64,000 nucleotides of DNA from Hygrophila difformis (taxonomy: Eukaryota; Streptophyta; Magnoliopsida; Lamiales; Acanthaceae), in NCBI GenBank assembly GCA_030278955.1, contig JAOANR010000005.1:29255849-29319848 (forward strand). The letters are read 5' to 3'. This document shows, in pieces, positions 10,173 through 21,751 of the stretch; within the stretch, counting starts at the first letter, position 1, and each line of letters begins with the position of its first letter. The notes below the pieces were generated by a model. The model had not been told where the DNA came from. It was given only the letters and a program-made list of their open reading frames with translations, and ran no database searches. The translations under genes were made by a program, and so were the position numbers.

Positions 10173-13100
10173 CCATTTTACTGACACGCCACCCGACGGG
10201 CACCGTTTTGATGACAAGCCTCCCGATGGGCACCGTTTTACCGACACGCCACCCGACGGGCATTGTTTTCCCGACATGGCCGACGAGCACCATTTTTCCG
10301 ACTGGCCACCCGACGGGCACCATTTTACCGACACGCCACCCGTCAGGCACCGTTTTGGCAACACGCCACCCGACGGGCACTGTTTTACCGACAGGCCACC
10401 CGATGGGCACCGTTTTACCTAAACACCACCCGACGGGCACCGTTTTGCCAACACGCCACCCGACGGGCACCGTTTTACCGACATGCCACCCGACGGGCAC
10501 GGTTTTACCGATAGGCTACCTGACGGGCACCGTTTTACTGACAAGCCACCAGACGGGCATTGTTTTGCCGACAAGCCTCTCGACGGGCACCGTTTTACCG
10601 ACACCCCACCCGCCGGGCACCGTTTTACCGACATGGCCGACAAGCACCGTTTTACTAACAATCCACCTGACGGGCACTCTGTTGATGGGAGCTAACGTGC
10701 CACGCGACGTGCACCATTTTACCCACACGCCACCCGATGGGCACCATTTTGCGGACAAGCCTCCCGACGGGTACCGTTTTACCGACACGCCACCCGACGG
10801 GCATCATTTTCCCGACATGGCCGACGAGCACCATTTTACCGACTGGCCACCCGACGGGCACCATTTTACCGACACGGCACCCGTCAGGCACCGTTTTACC
10901 GACTCGCCACCCGACGGGCACTGCTTTACCAGCAGGCCACCCGATGGGCACCGTTTTACCGAAACGCCACCCGACGGGCACCGTTTTGCCAACAAGCCAC
11001 CCGACGGGCACCGTTTTACCGACATGCCACCCGTCGGGCACCGTTTAACCGACATGGCCGACGAGCACCGTTTCACCGACAGGGCACCCGACGGGCACCG
11101 TTTTACCGACACGCCAGCCGACGGGCACCGTTTTACCGACACGCCACCCAACGGGCACCGTTTTGTCGACAAGCCACCCGACGGGCACCGTGTGGATAAG
11201 AGCAAACGTGCCACGCGACGGGCACCATTTTACCGGCACGCCGCCCGACGAGTTACGTTTTACCGACAGGCGACCCGACGGCCATCATTTTACCGACACA
11301 CCACCGGACGGGGCACCGTTTTGCCGACATGCGTCTCGACGGCCACCGCTTTACCGACACGCCACCCGATGGGCACCGTTTTACCGACATGGCCGACAAG
11401 CACCGTTTTACCAACACGCTACCCGATGGGCACCATTTTACCGAAAGGCGACCCGACGAGCACCGTTTTACCGACACGCCAACTGACGGGCATTGTTTTG
11501 CCGACATGCCCGACGGGCACCGGTTTACCGACATGGCCGACGAGCACCGTTTTACCGACATGCTCGACGGGCACTGTTTTACCGACAGGGCACCCGACGG
11601 GCACTATTTTACCGACATGCCACCCGACGGGCACGGTTTTGTCGACAAACCACTCGATGCGCACCGTTTTACCGACACGCCACCTGACGGGTACCGTTTT
11701 ACTAATAGGCAACCCGACGGGGACCGTTTTACCGACACGCCACCCGACGGGCACCGTTTTTTCCGATAAGCCACCCGACGGGCACTGTTATGCCAACATG
11801 ACACCCAACGTGACCCGTGTGGACGAGAGCCGACGTGCCACCCGACAGGCACCGTTTTGCCGACAAGCCTACCGACGGGAACTTTTTTCCCGACACGCCG
11901 CCCGATGGGCACCCGTTTTGCCGACAGGCCACCCAACGGGCACCTTTTTACCGACATGCCACCCGGCGGGCACCATTTTACCGACAGGCGACCCGACGGG
12001 CACCGTTTTACCGACACGCCACCCGACGGGCACCGTTTTGCCGACAAGCCTCTCGACGGGCACCGTTTTACCGACATGCCACCCGATGGGCACCGTTTTA
12101 CCGATATGGCCGACAAGCACCGTTTTACCAACAATCCACCCGACGGGCACTGTGTGGATGAGAGCTAACGTGCCACGCGACGGGCACCATTTTACCGACA
12201 CGCCACCCGACGGGCACCGTTTTGCGGACAAGCCTCCCGACGGGCACCGTTTTACCGACACGCCTCCCGACGGGCACCGGTTTACCGAGATGCCACCCGA
12301 CGAGCACCGTTATATCGACAGGCCACCCGACGGGCACCGTTTTACCGACACGGCCGAGGAGCACCGTTTTACTGACTGGCCACCCGACGGGCACCGTTTT
12401 ACCGACACGCCACCCGTCGGGCACCCTTTTACCGTCACGCCACCCGACGGGCACCATTTTGCCGACATGCGCGACGGGCACCATTTTTTACCGACACGCC
12501 ACCCGACGGGCACCGGTTTACCGACATGGCAGACGAGCACCGTTTTACCGACATGCTCGACGGGCACTGTTTTACCGACTGGGCACCCGACGCGCACCGT
12601 TTTATCGACACGCCACCGGACGGTACCGTTTTACTGACAGGCCACCCGACGGGCACCGTTTTACCGACACGCCACCCGACGGGCACCGTTTTTTCCGATA
12701 TGCCACACGACGGGCATTGCTATGCTGACTTGACACCCGACATGACCCGTGTGGACGAGATCTGACGTGCCAGCCGACGGGCACCGTTTTGCCGACAAGC
12801 CTACCGACGGGCACCGTTTTCCCGACACGCCAACTGACGGGCGCCGTTTAACCGACATGCCAACCGACGGGCACCGTTTTGCCGATAGGCGCCCCGACGG
12901 GCACCGTTTTGCCGACAAGCCTCCCGACGGGCACCGTTTTGCCGACAGGCCCCCCGATGGGCACCATTTTGCTGACACGCCTACCGACAGGCAGTGTTTT
13001 GCCGACATGTCACCCGACGGGCACTGTTTTACGCACAGGCCACCCGACGGTCACCGTTTACCGACATGGCCAACGAGCACCGTTTCACCCACATGCCACC

Positions 13101-15037
13101 CGACGGGCACCGTTTACGACACGCCACTCAACATGCACCATTTTACCGACTAGCCACCCGACGGGCACCATTTTACCGACATGGCCGACGAGCACCGTTT
13201 CACCGACAGGCCACCCGACGGGCACCATTTTACCGAAATGCTACCCGTCCCGCATTGTTTTACCGACAGGCCACCCGACTTGGCACCATATTACCGAAAC
13301 GCACCCGACGGGCACAGTTTTGCCGACATGCCACCCGACAGGCACCGTTTTACTGACAGGCCACCCGACGGTTATCGTTTCATTGACACGCCACCCGACG
13401 TGCACCGTTTTGTGGACAAGCCTCCCGACGGGAACCATTTTACCGACATGCCACCCGACGGGCACCGTTACCTACAGGCCGCCCGACGGCACCCGACGGC
13501 CGACGGGTACCGTTTTGCCGAAAGGCCCCCCGATGAGCACCGTTTTGTCGACACGCTACCCGACGGGCACCGTTTTGCCGACAGGACACCCGATGGGCAC
13601 CATTTTGCCGACAGGCCCCTTGACGGATACCGTTTTGGCGACACGCCTCCCGAGGGGCACTGTATTGCCGACATGTCACCCGACGGGCACCGTTTTACGC
13701 ACAGGCCACCCGATGGGCACCGTTTTATCAACAGGGCCGACGAGCATCGTTTCACCGACACGCCACCAGATGGGCACCGTTTACCGACATGCCACCCTAC
13801 GGCCACCGTTTTACCGACTGGCCACCCGACGGGCACCATTTTACCGACATGGCCGACGATCACCGTTTCACCGACACGCCACCTGACAGGCACCATTTTA
13901 TCGACATGCCATCCGTCGCGCACCGTTTTACCGAAACGCCACCCAACGGGGCACCGTTTTGCCAACATGCCACCCGACAGGCACCGTTTTACCGACATGC
14001 CACCCGACGGGCACCATTTTACCGACATGGCCGACGAGCACCGTTTTACCGACAGGCCACCCGACGGGCACCGTTTTACCGACAGGCCACCCGACGGGCA
14101 CCGTTTTACCGACACGCCACCCGACGGGCACTGTTTTGTCATCATGCCACCCGACGGGCACCGTTTTGTTGACAAGCCACCCCAACGGGCACCGTGTGGA
14201 TAAGAGCAAACGTGCCACGCGACGGGCACAGTTTTACCGACACGCCACCCGACGAGCACCATTTTACCGACAGGCGACCCGACGGGCACCGTTTTACCGA
14301 CACGCCACCCGATGGGCACCGTTTTACCGACATGTCCGACAAGCACCGTTTTACCAACAAGCCACCCGACGGGCACTGTGTGGATGGGAGCTAACGTGAC
14401 ACGCGACGGGCACCATTTTACCGACACGCCACCCGACGGGCACTATTTTACCGACAGGCGACCCGACGGGCACCGTTTCGCTGACATGCCCGACGGGCAC
14501 CATTTTACCGACACGCCAGCCGACGGTCATCGGTTTACCGACATGGCCGACGAGCACCGTTTTACCGAGATGCTCGACAGGCATTGTTTTACCGACATGC
14601 AACCCAACGAGCACGGTTTTGTCGACAGACCACTCGACGCGCACCGTTTTACCGACACGCCACCTGACGGGTACCGTTTTACTGATAGGCCACCCGCCGG
14701 GGACCGTTTTACCGACGTGCCGACGGGCACCGTTTTTTCCGATGAGCCACCCGAAGCGCACTGTTATGCCGACTTGACAACCAACGTGACCCGTGTGGAC
14801 GAGAGCCGACATGCCACCCGACAGGCACCGTTTTGCCGACAAGCCTACCGACGGGCACCGTTTTCCCGACACGCCACCCGATGGGCACCGTTTTGCCGAC
14901 AAGCCACCCGACGGGCACCGTTTTACCAACATGCCACCCGACGGGCACCGTTTTGCCGACATGCCACCCGGCGGGCACCATTTTACCGACACACCACCCG
15001 ACGGGCACCGTTTTATCGACAAGCCACTCGGCGGGCA
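10173..15037. repeat. Higher-order repeat copy 2 (about 4.87 kb)
   Basis: The same marker order as in copy 1 recurs at 10677, 11190, 11815, 12158, 12745 and 14788. The offset from copy 1 drifts from about 4.4 to 4.87 kb, so units were gained or lost inside. A third copy starts at 15038 and is cut by element B at 16489. Confidence 0.72.
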
Positions 15038-16483
15038 CCATTTTACTGACACGCCACCCGACGGACTCCGTTTTTGCTGACAAGCCTCCCGACGGGCACC
15101 GTTTTACCGACACGCCACCCGACGGGCATTGTTTTTCCGACATGGCCGACGAGCACCATTTTACCGACTGCCCACCCGACGGGCACCATTTTACAGACAC
15201 GCCACCCGTCAGGCACCGTTTTAGCATCACGCCACCCAACGGGCACTGTTTTACCGACAGGCCACCCGATGGGCACCGTTTTACCGAAACACCACCCGAC
15301 GGGCACCGTTTGCCAACATGCCACCCGACGGGCACCGTTTTACCGACTTGCCACCCGACGGGCACTGGTTTACCGATAGGCGACCTGACGGGCACCGTTT
15401 TACTTACACACCACCCGACGGGAATTGTTTTGCCGACAAGCCTCTCGACGGGCATCGTTTTACCGACACGCCACCAACGGGCACCGTTTTACCGACATGG
15501 CCGACAAGCACCGTTTTACTAACAATCCACCCGTCGGGCACTGTGTGGATGGGAGCTAACGTGCCACGCGACGTGCACCATTTTACCGACACGCCACCCG
15601 ACGGGCCCCATTTTGCGGACAACAAGCCTCCCGACGGGCACCGTTTTACCGACACGCCACCCGACGGGCATCGTTTTCCCGACATGGCTGACGAGCGCCA
15701 TTTTACCGACTGGCCACCCGACGGGCACCATTTTACTGACACGCCACCCGTCAGGCACCGTTTTAGCAACACCCCACCCGACGGGCACTGTTTTACCGAC
15801 AGGCCACCCGATGGGCACCGTTTTACCGAAACACCACCCGACGGGCACCGTTTTGCCAACATGTCACCCGACGGGCACCGTTTTACCGACATGCCATCCG
15901 ACGGGCGCTGTTTTACCGACAGGCGACCTGACGGGCACCGTTTTACTTACACGCCACCCGACGAGCATTGTTTTGCCGACAAGCCTCTCGACGGGCATCG
16001 TTTTACCAACACGCCACCAACGGGGACCGTTTTACCGACATGGCCGACAAGCACCGTTTTACTAACAATCCACCCGACGGGCACTGTGTGGATGGCAGCT
16101 AACGTGCCACGCGACGTGCACCATTTTACCGACACGCCACCCGACGGGACCGTTTTGCGGACAACAAGCCTCCCGACGGGCACCGTTTTACCGACACGCC
16201 ACCCGGCGGGCATCGTTTTCCCGACATGGCCGACGAGCACCATTTTACCGACATGCCACCCGACGGGCTCCGTTTAACCGACATGGCCGACGAGCACCGT
16301 TTCACCGACAGGCCACTCGACGGGCACTGTCTCACCGACAGGCCACCCGACGGGCACCGTTTTACCGACACGCCACCCGACGGGCACCGTTTTACCGACA
16401 CGCCACCCGACAGGCACCGTTTTGTCGACAAGCCACCCGACGGGCACCGTGTGGATAAGAGCAAACGTGCCACGCGACGAGCA

Positions 16484-16488
16484 CCATT
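16484..16488 (+). other. Left target-site duplication of element B (CCATT)
   Basis: CCATT here is repeated at 22283-22287 straight after the right LTR, the 5-bp duplication expected for Ty3/gypsy integration. Removing the element and one copy restores a normal array unit. Confidence 0.95.
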
Positions 16489-16746
16489 TGCCATGGGAGC
16501 CCGGATCAACCAACCCGACCCGTCTGACAGACGAACCGATCCGGATATGTGGAACATGAAGAATAATATTTTCAATGATCCGGAACAATTAATTATGAAG
16601 AAGACGGGAGAATTAAAGCTGATCTTGGATAAAACAGATATTGGAAGACCGCCGGAATCCCACCGGAGTTTCACCGGAGAGTCGCCGGAATCCTGCCGGA
16701 ATCCGGCGAGTCAACAGCGGTCGAAGGGGAAGGGAATTAACGACAT

Positions 16747-17047
16747 TGGGCCTTGTTTAATTATTTTAAGGGGAGAGTCCATAAACTCATTTTATCCACA
16801 AGCCCAACCCACTTTTCCCTTAATCCAATCCATACCAGTCCGGCCCAGTCTACACCCGTCCAGCCCAGCCCAGCTCCACCCATCACACCCTCTTCCATCC
16901 GGATGGGCCGAGCCCAGGCCCAACTTCCCTTACAGCCTCACCAGCCCACTCCAGCAGCCCATCTCCCTATTCCCTTTGGGCCACACCGAACCGGCCCAGC
17001 AGCCCATCCAATTCCACATATCCAGGCCCTGCAAGAACCGGCCCATT
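16747..17047 (+). promoter_or_regulatory. Cluster of site II-like TGGGC/GCCCA motifs in LTR B
   Basis: About fourteen TGGGC or GCCCA pentamers occur in some 300 bp upstream of the TATA box. TGGGCY (site II) is the known binding motif of plant TCP factors in promoters of growth and ribosomal-protein genes. That these copies bind TCP proteins is inference; the clustering itself is seen. The 3' LTR holds the same cluster. Confidence 0.5.
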
Positions 17048-17598
17048 CCCGACAAGAGCCTCCTCCTCCATGGCGCGAGAGGTTGCTGGGCGCGAAGCAG
17101 TTGTGGCGCGAAAGCTTGTATCGCGACAAACCCTATCTCGACAGGTCCTGGTATCGCGACCAGCCCTCCCAGAGGATGCCACGTGTCTTTCTACTCTCCA
17201 AGTCGCCTGTCGCGGAACAGCCCAAGGCGCGGAGCAAAGATGTGTCGCGGAGCTGTGTCGCGGGACAGCCCATGGCGACAGGCAGGGTACGCGACAGCGA
17301 CAGGATCCCTCCATTTGCATCTCCTTTTGCACACGCGTTCGAAAGGTCCCGGGAGTCTTGGTCCTGCAGTGCAACAATGTTGAAGTTTAGCTTCCGGACC
17401 TCGAGGTCCCGTCCCCTTCTTCGCAATGCCCCGAAATGCTTTACTCCTATTGGCCTGTCGCCAACCCTCCATTTCTTTGTGCCTAGCGACCAGCTTTTGT
17501 TTAGGGACATGGGAGCTTTATTTTCAACACTTGCTTATTTTCCTAGGGTTGTTTAATTGCTTATGCTAGTTGTTTATTTGCTTGTATTTTGGAATGCC

Positions 17599-17606
17599 TA
17601 TATATA
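17599..17606 (+). promoter_or_regulatory. TATA box of 5' LTR B
   Basis: TATATATA inside GCCTATATATAGGC, about 315 bp before the LTR end; repeated at 21967-21974 in the 3' LTR. Likely core promoter of element B. Confidence 0.65.
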
Positions 17607-17919
17607 GGCCATTCCCAACACTTTGCCATTCACCCTTTGAAATGAATTAATTGATGAACACTTGGAGAGTGGATTTCTTTGTTTGAAAGGGTCACCCATG
17701 AGTTCTTCCATCTAGGTTGAATTCCTTTTGAGCATTGAGGAGTGCTTGATCGTATCGCCACCTTGAGGTCATCGGTTGAGGGATTGATGAACACTATGTG
17801 TTAGTAAATCCAAGATTGAGTTTCCGACTTGGTATCCTCATCTATCCCTTTTATTTTCCGTTTTTTCCATCTTGTTCTTGTTTGTAAATCGTATCCAATC
17901 CTCGATCCATGGCATCTCT

Positions 17920-17931
17920 TGGTATCAGAGC
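17920..17931 (+). other. Primer binding site (initiator tRNA-Met), element B
   Basis: TGGTATCAGAGC lies five bases after the 5' LTR and is complementary to the 3' end of plant initiator tRNA-Met. The same 12-mer is found after the 5' LTRs of E, F and H. Confidence 0.93.
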
Positions 17932-19846
17932 CTAGATTGGATCGATTTACCATTTCCATTTCACTCCAAAAATTCCAAAAACTCAAAAATTTTGGGTTTC
18001 TAGTATTCTGCCCACCAGGTCCGTTTTGCTCAGGCCACAATCTCTGATTTCTGAGTTCATATTCGGATTTAGTAGGTCGATTACATAGAGATTCATATAA
18101 AGTTCTTTGAATTTGGCCAAGGGATCAATTTTCTATGAATTTTTGAAGTTCTTGGTCATTTTTCACCAAAAAAATTGTTGTTCATCCACTTCCTCCATTT
18201 TCACACACCTTTCACTACCCATTTGGAACCACGTTCCATTTGGCAATCATAAATCATCCATTTCTAAGGGGTTATGCTGCCCAATTTTTTTTCTCAAATC
18301 CATTTCCTTCACCAAAAATCCATTTCCAAACCCTAGAACAAAAATATTCTGCCCACTGTTCAGAAATTCGAGTAACAGGCTGTTGAGATTTTGCCAAATC
18401 TGATTCCACCATCTTGTTCCTCTCGTCGAATACATAGGTTTGCATATAAAGAACATCAAAAACGGACATCGGGAGCTCAAGTTATGGCCATTTGAAGTTT
18501 CAAGCATTTTCCTTGGTGTTCTTGAAGTTCATACTTGAGTTCTTGTGATTTTCTTGTCTCTACTCACTGTTTGGATTGTGTTTGCATTAATTTGGTTTTT
18601 GTATGCTTAATCGGTTATTATGCAAGCTTAATCCGAGAGTGTTGAGTGTTATTGAGTGTTGGGATAATTTTAGGGTTTGAGTGTTCTTATTTTTATTCTT
18701 GAGTGTTTGAATGTTCTTGAGTTTGGGATGAACACCATATGATACTCAAGTTGTTCTTGGTGATTTACTTTTTGATCCATTTGAGTTATTGTAAGGGTGT
18801 TATTGGGATTACAAACCAACAAAAATCTGAAATTTGTACCAAGGCCTACGGGTAGTGGGTTGCAAAGGGGACATACAAGCTTTTTCATTAAAACCCCATT
18901 CCATTACCTCAATTGGAGCTTACACAAAGGGGGACCCCAAGCGAGTGGTACGACTTTGCATGAAAAGGGAAAATTCTCAAAAGTTGGTGAAAGAGGGTTT
19001 TTGGACATACACAAACGGGCAAGAGAGCAACAAATTAAGGAGTCTCCATTCCGTGTGGGCCCCGCGAGTGTCCAGCCATTTTCAATTTTTAACAAGCTGA
19101 ACGCATTCCCTGTTTGGTTGTTTAAATTGGGATCAATATTCAACGAGTGGGTCTTGCCAACTTTGATTTAATTAGTTGGGCAATTATTTTTATTGTTCAA
19201 TTGGTTAAATTAAATTGGGTATTTATTTTACTGTGCGATTTCACTGATTTAAATCACGAACGATCTATCGGGTTGAAGTTCCGTCAGTGTTTACACTTGA
19301 TAGTGGAATTCCCCGAGGAATAAGTGTTTGTCACCGTTCCTCTGATTTATTTCACAAATCACAGAGTTGAAGCTCTGTCTGCAATTGCAGATAGTGGAGT
19401 TCCTCAACAGTGAATATTACCCGGCTACCCTTGTCAGCAGTCTGATTGTATTTATTGGGTTTGTGTGTGTGAGGCAAATATTGTGAGATTCCGAGCGTTT
19501 TATTTTGTGAGGTTTTTACTTTACACTTTAAAATTATGAGGAATCGGATTTATTGCTTGCAGGCTGATTAATCTTGTGAACTATAATTTTTGCACTGCAG
19601 TCACACACAGAATCTGTGCTTTTCATTGATAGAGTCGAACTGTGCATTCTGATTCTTGCACTGTGCGTCCCATATTTTATTTCTCTTACCATCTGTTGTT
19701 GGTTGATACGGTTGAGCACCTTCTACTTATTGGAACCAACTGGTTGAGAATTTGGACCTACAGAGAGAGATACAGTTGCGAGATCACTCTACATATTTCA
19801 GTTGATTTCTTCTAACCCATTATACATATATCTAGTTTGTTCCGAA
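17932..19846 (+). other. Untranslated leader of element B
   Basis: About 1.9 kb of AT-rich sequence without a convincing gene between primer site and gag-like ORF. Parts (for example CCATTTGGAACCACGTTCCA near 18218) resemble the leaders of E and H, showing that these elements share ancestry. The packaging signal would be expected here, but none can be pinpointed by eye. Confidence 0.75.
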
Positions 19847-21751
19847 ATGGCAGGTACTTCTGACCCAGCTATAATGGAATTACTGAGGAACCTGAATGCA
19901 AGCATGGTGTCCATGAGTCATGACATGAAAGAGATGAAGGCTGAAATGACCCACGAGTTCAAGAAAGTGAACAGCAAAATTGAGAAGGAAAATGCGAGTC
20001 TCTCTTCAGAGCTGCATGGAGAGCTTGATGGCAAAATTGATATGCTATTCAGCACATCTTCCTCAACTGACGAACCCTCTGCGGAACAGGTTAAAATTGT
20101 CCATAATTCCTTAAAGCTCCCAAAGGTACATTCCTACCATTTTTCTACTTTGATGATTCCCAAAGAACTTCCAGTCCATGAGCAACATAGTTCAGATGAT
20201 AATTGCATAATTTCTGAATCATATTCTGAATATGTTGATCCATTTTGGGAACATGCTGAATATTTGAGGCCTAATCAGTATCGTTTGCACTTATTAGAAA
20301 AATTAATTTTACCCGATAAAACGCATACTGTTTGTGGTAAATTTTATTACACTGGTAGAATTCCATTAAGTCATATGCGTTATTTAATATATTATTTGGG
20401 ACTGAAAGGATTCAGAGTACATATGCGAGCTCATCATTTCCCGCTATCAAAGTGGAGATCCGCCCGAGGCCGTGAGAGAGCGTCACTTAATCGTGAAGAT
20501 CTGTCTAAGGTCCAACATGTGGGATATAATCCAGGTGACCTAGTTTCAATCCTTGAGATTTTTAAACCTGATTTTAAAAGAACAATGACTGCTGCATCTG
20601 ATGAAATTAATTATTTTTGTAGGAATTTAATTTCTGGAACTGATACCGTGAGCAGTCTGCAAGTTATTCTCAAGGGAGACTCTGAGCATTATCTGAGCAT
20701 TTTGGATCATATTTCTGATACTTTTATTGAAAAATTTTGTTTTACGAAATTGATTCAAAAATGCAGTACTTACGGGATTTCGGTTTGTGCAGGGTCAAAA
20801 TTTGTTGTTGATCCGACCGGTGTAATTTCTCGCCTAGCTTTGGAGTCCAAAGCTCTTGAAGGGGAAGAGGATGCCATGGGAGCCCGGATCAACCAACCCG
20901 ACCCGTCTGACAGACGAACCGATCCGGATATGTGGAACATGAAGAATAATATTTTCAATGATCCGGAACAATTAATTATGAAGAAGACGGGAGAATTAAA
21001 GCTGATCTTGGATAAAACAGATATTAGAAGACCGCCGGAATCCCACCGGAGTTTCACCGGAGAGTCGCCGGAATCCTGCCGGAATCCGGCGAGTCAACAG
21101 CGGTCGAAGGGGAAGGGAATTAACGACATTGGGCCTTGTTTAATTATTTTAAGGGGAGAGTCCATAAACTCATTTTATCCACAAGCCCAACCCACTTTTC
21201 CCTTAATCCAATCCATACCAGTCCGGCCCAGTCTACACCCGTCCAGCCCAGCCCAGCTCCACCCATCACACCCTCTTCCATCCGGATGGGCCGAGCCCAG
21301 GCCCAACTTCCCTTACAGCCTCACCAGCCCACTCCAGCAGCCCATCTCCCTATTCCCTTTGGGCCACACCGAACCGGCCCAGCAGCCCATCCAATTCCAC
21401 ATATCCAGGCCCTGCAAGAACCGGCCCATTCCCGACAAGAGCCTCCTCCTCCATGTCGCGAGAGGTTGCTGGGCGCGAAGCAGTTGTGGCGCGAAAGCTT
21501 GTATCGCGACAGGTCCTGGTATCGCGACCAGCCCTCCCAGAGGATGCCACGTGTCTTTCTACTCTCCAAGTCGCCTGTCGCGGAACAGCCCAAGGCGCGG
21601 AGCAAAGATGTGTCGCGGAGCTGTGTCGCGGGACAGCCCATGGCGACAGGCAGGGTACGCGACAGCGACAGGATCCCTCCATTTGCATCTCCTTTTGCAC
21701 ACGCGTTCGAAAGGTCCCGGGAGTCTTGGTCCTGCAGTGCAACAATGTTGA
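19847..21751 (+). CDS. Gag-like protein of element B, reading into the 3' LTR
   Basis: The start at 19847 (MAGTSDP) was chosen because E (MTGTSDP) and H (MAGTD) begin alike; an in-frame ATG at 19802 is also possible. The first ~80 residues are charged and heptad-like, probably a coiled coil, with a SSELHG motif shared with E and H. A second region (about residues 125-215; LRPxQY, HLLEKLILPD, IPLSHMRYLI) is about 60% identical to element E and unlike anything I recognise. No zinc knuckle and no protease, RT or integrase motif is present. The frame enters the 3' LTR at 20872 and continues ~290 codons through Pro-rich sequence; that tail may be fortuitous. Function is unknown. Confidence 0.6.
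   Translation: MAGTSDPAIMELLRNLNASMVSMSHDMKEMKAEMTHEFKKVNSKIEKENASLSSELHGELDGKIDMLFSTSSSTDEPSAEQVKIVHNSLKLPKVHSYHFSTLMIPKELPVHEQHSSDDNCIISESYSEYVDPFWEHAEYLRPNQYRLHLLEKLILPDKTHTVCGKFYYTGRIPLSHMRYLIYYLGLKGFRVHMRAHHFPLSKWRSARGRERASLNREDLSKVQHVGYNPGDLVSILEIFKPDFKRTMTAASDEINYFCRNLISGTDTVSSLQVILKGDSEHYLSILDHISDTFIEKFCFTKLIQKCSTYGISVCAGSKFVVDPTGVISRLALESKALEGEEDAMGARINQPDPSDRRTDPDMWNMKNNIFNDPEQLIMKKTGELKLILDKTDIRRPPESHRSFTGESPESCRNPASQQRSKGKGINDIGPCLIILRGESINSFYPQAQPTFPLIQSIPVRPSLHPSSPAQLHPSHPLPSGWAEPRPNFPYSLTSPLQQPISLFPLGHTEPAQQPIQFHISRPCKNRPIPDKSLLLHVARGCWARSSCGAKACIATGPGIATSPPRGCHVSFYSPSRLSRNSPRRGAKMCRGAVSRDSPWRQAGYATATGSLHLHLLLHTRSKGPGSLGPAVQQC
20858..20871 (+). other. Polypurine tract of element B
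   Basis: GAAGGGGAAGAGGA directly precedes the TGCCATGG start of the 3' LTR. Confidence 0.85.

Larger units (their letters stand above)
5693..16488. repeat. 30-bp tandem array, segment 1 (10.8 kb)
   Basis: The common unit reads CCACCCGACGGGCACCG + TTTTACCGACACG (30 bp). A 27-bp variant (CATGGCCGACGAGCACCG...) recurs every few hundred bases and keeps the triplet phase. The period is a multiple of three and stops are rare, so long ORFs open in all six frames with decapeptide repeats; no one frame stands out and I do not call genes here. Rare blocks such as GTGTGGATAAGAGCAAACG, GTGTGGATGGGAGCTAACG and GTGTGGACGAGAGCCGACG interrupt the units and mark a higher-order repeat. The segment ends at the insertion point of element B. 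Confidence 0.97.
16489..17914 (+). repeat. 5' LTR of element B (1426 bp)
   Basis: It is bounded by TGCCATGG and CATGGCA. In order it holds CCGGA motifs (about 16650-16710), a dense cluster of TGGGC/GCCCA motifs (16747-17047), TCGCG motifs (about 17070-17300) and a TATA box (17599-17606). Relative to the 3' LTR it has 15 extra bases at about 17126-17140 between CGAC repeats, so the 3' copy probably lost them through a short direct repeat. Confidence 0.93.

Noticed and set aside
9944..12637. An 897-residue repeat protein (HPTGTVLPTR repeats) and similar long frames across the array
   Set aside because: All six frames are open for the same reason, a 30-bp unit without stops; there is no promoter, no unique domain and no sign that one frame is kept.
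5693..16488. CRISPR-like array (about 30-bp repeats)
   Set aside because: There are no unique spacers between repeats; units abut directly. The setting is a plant genome full of retrotransposons.
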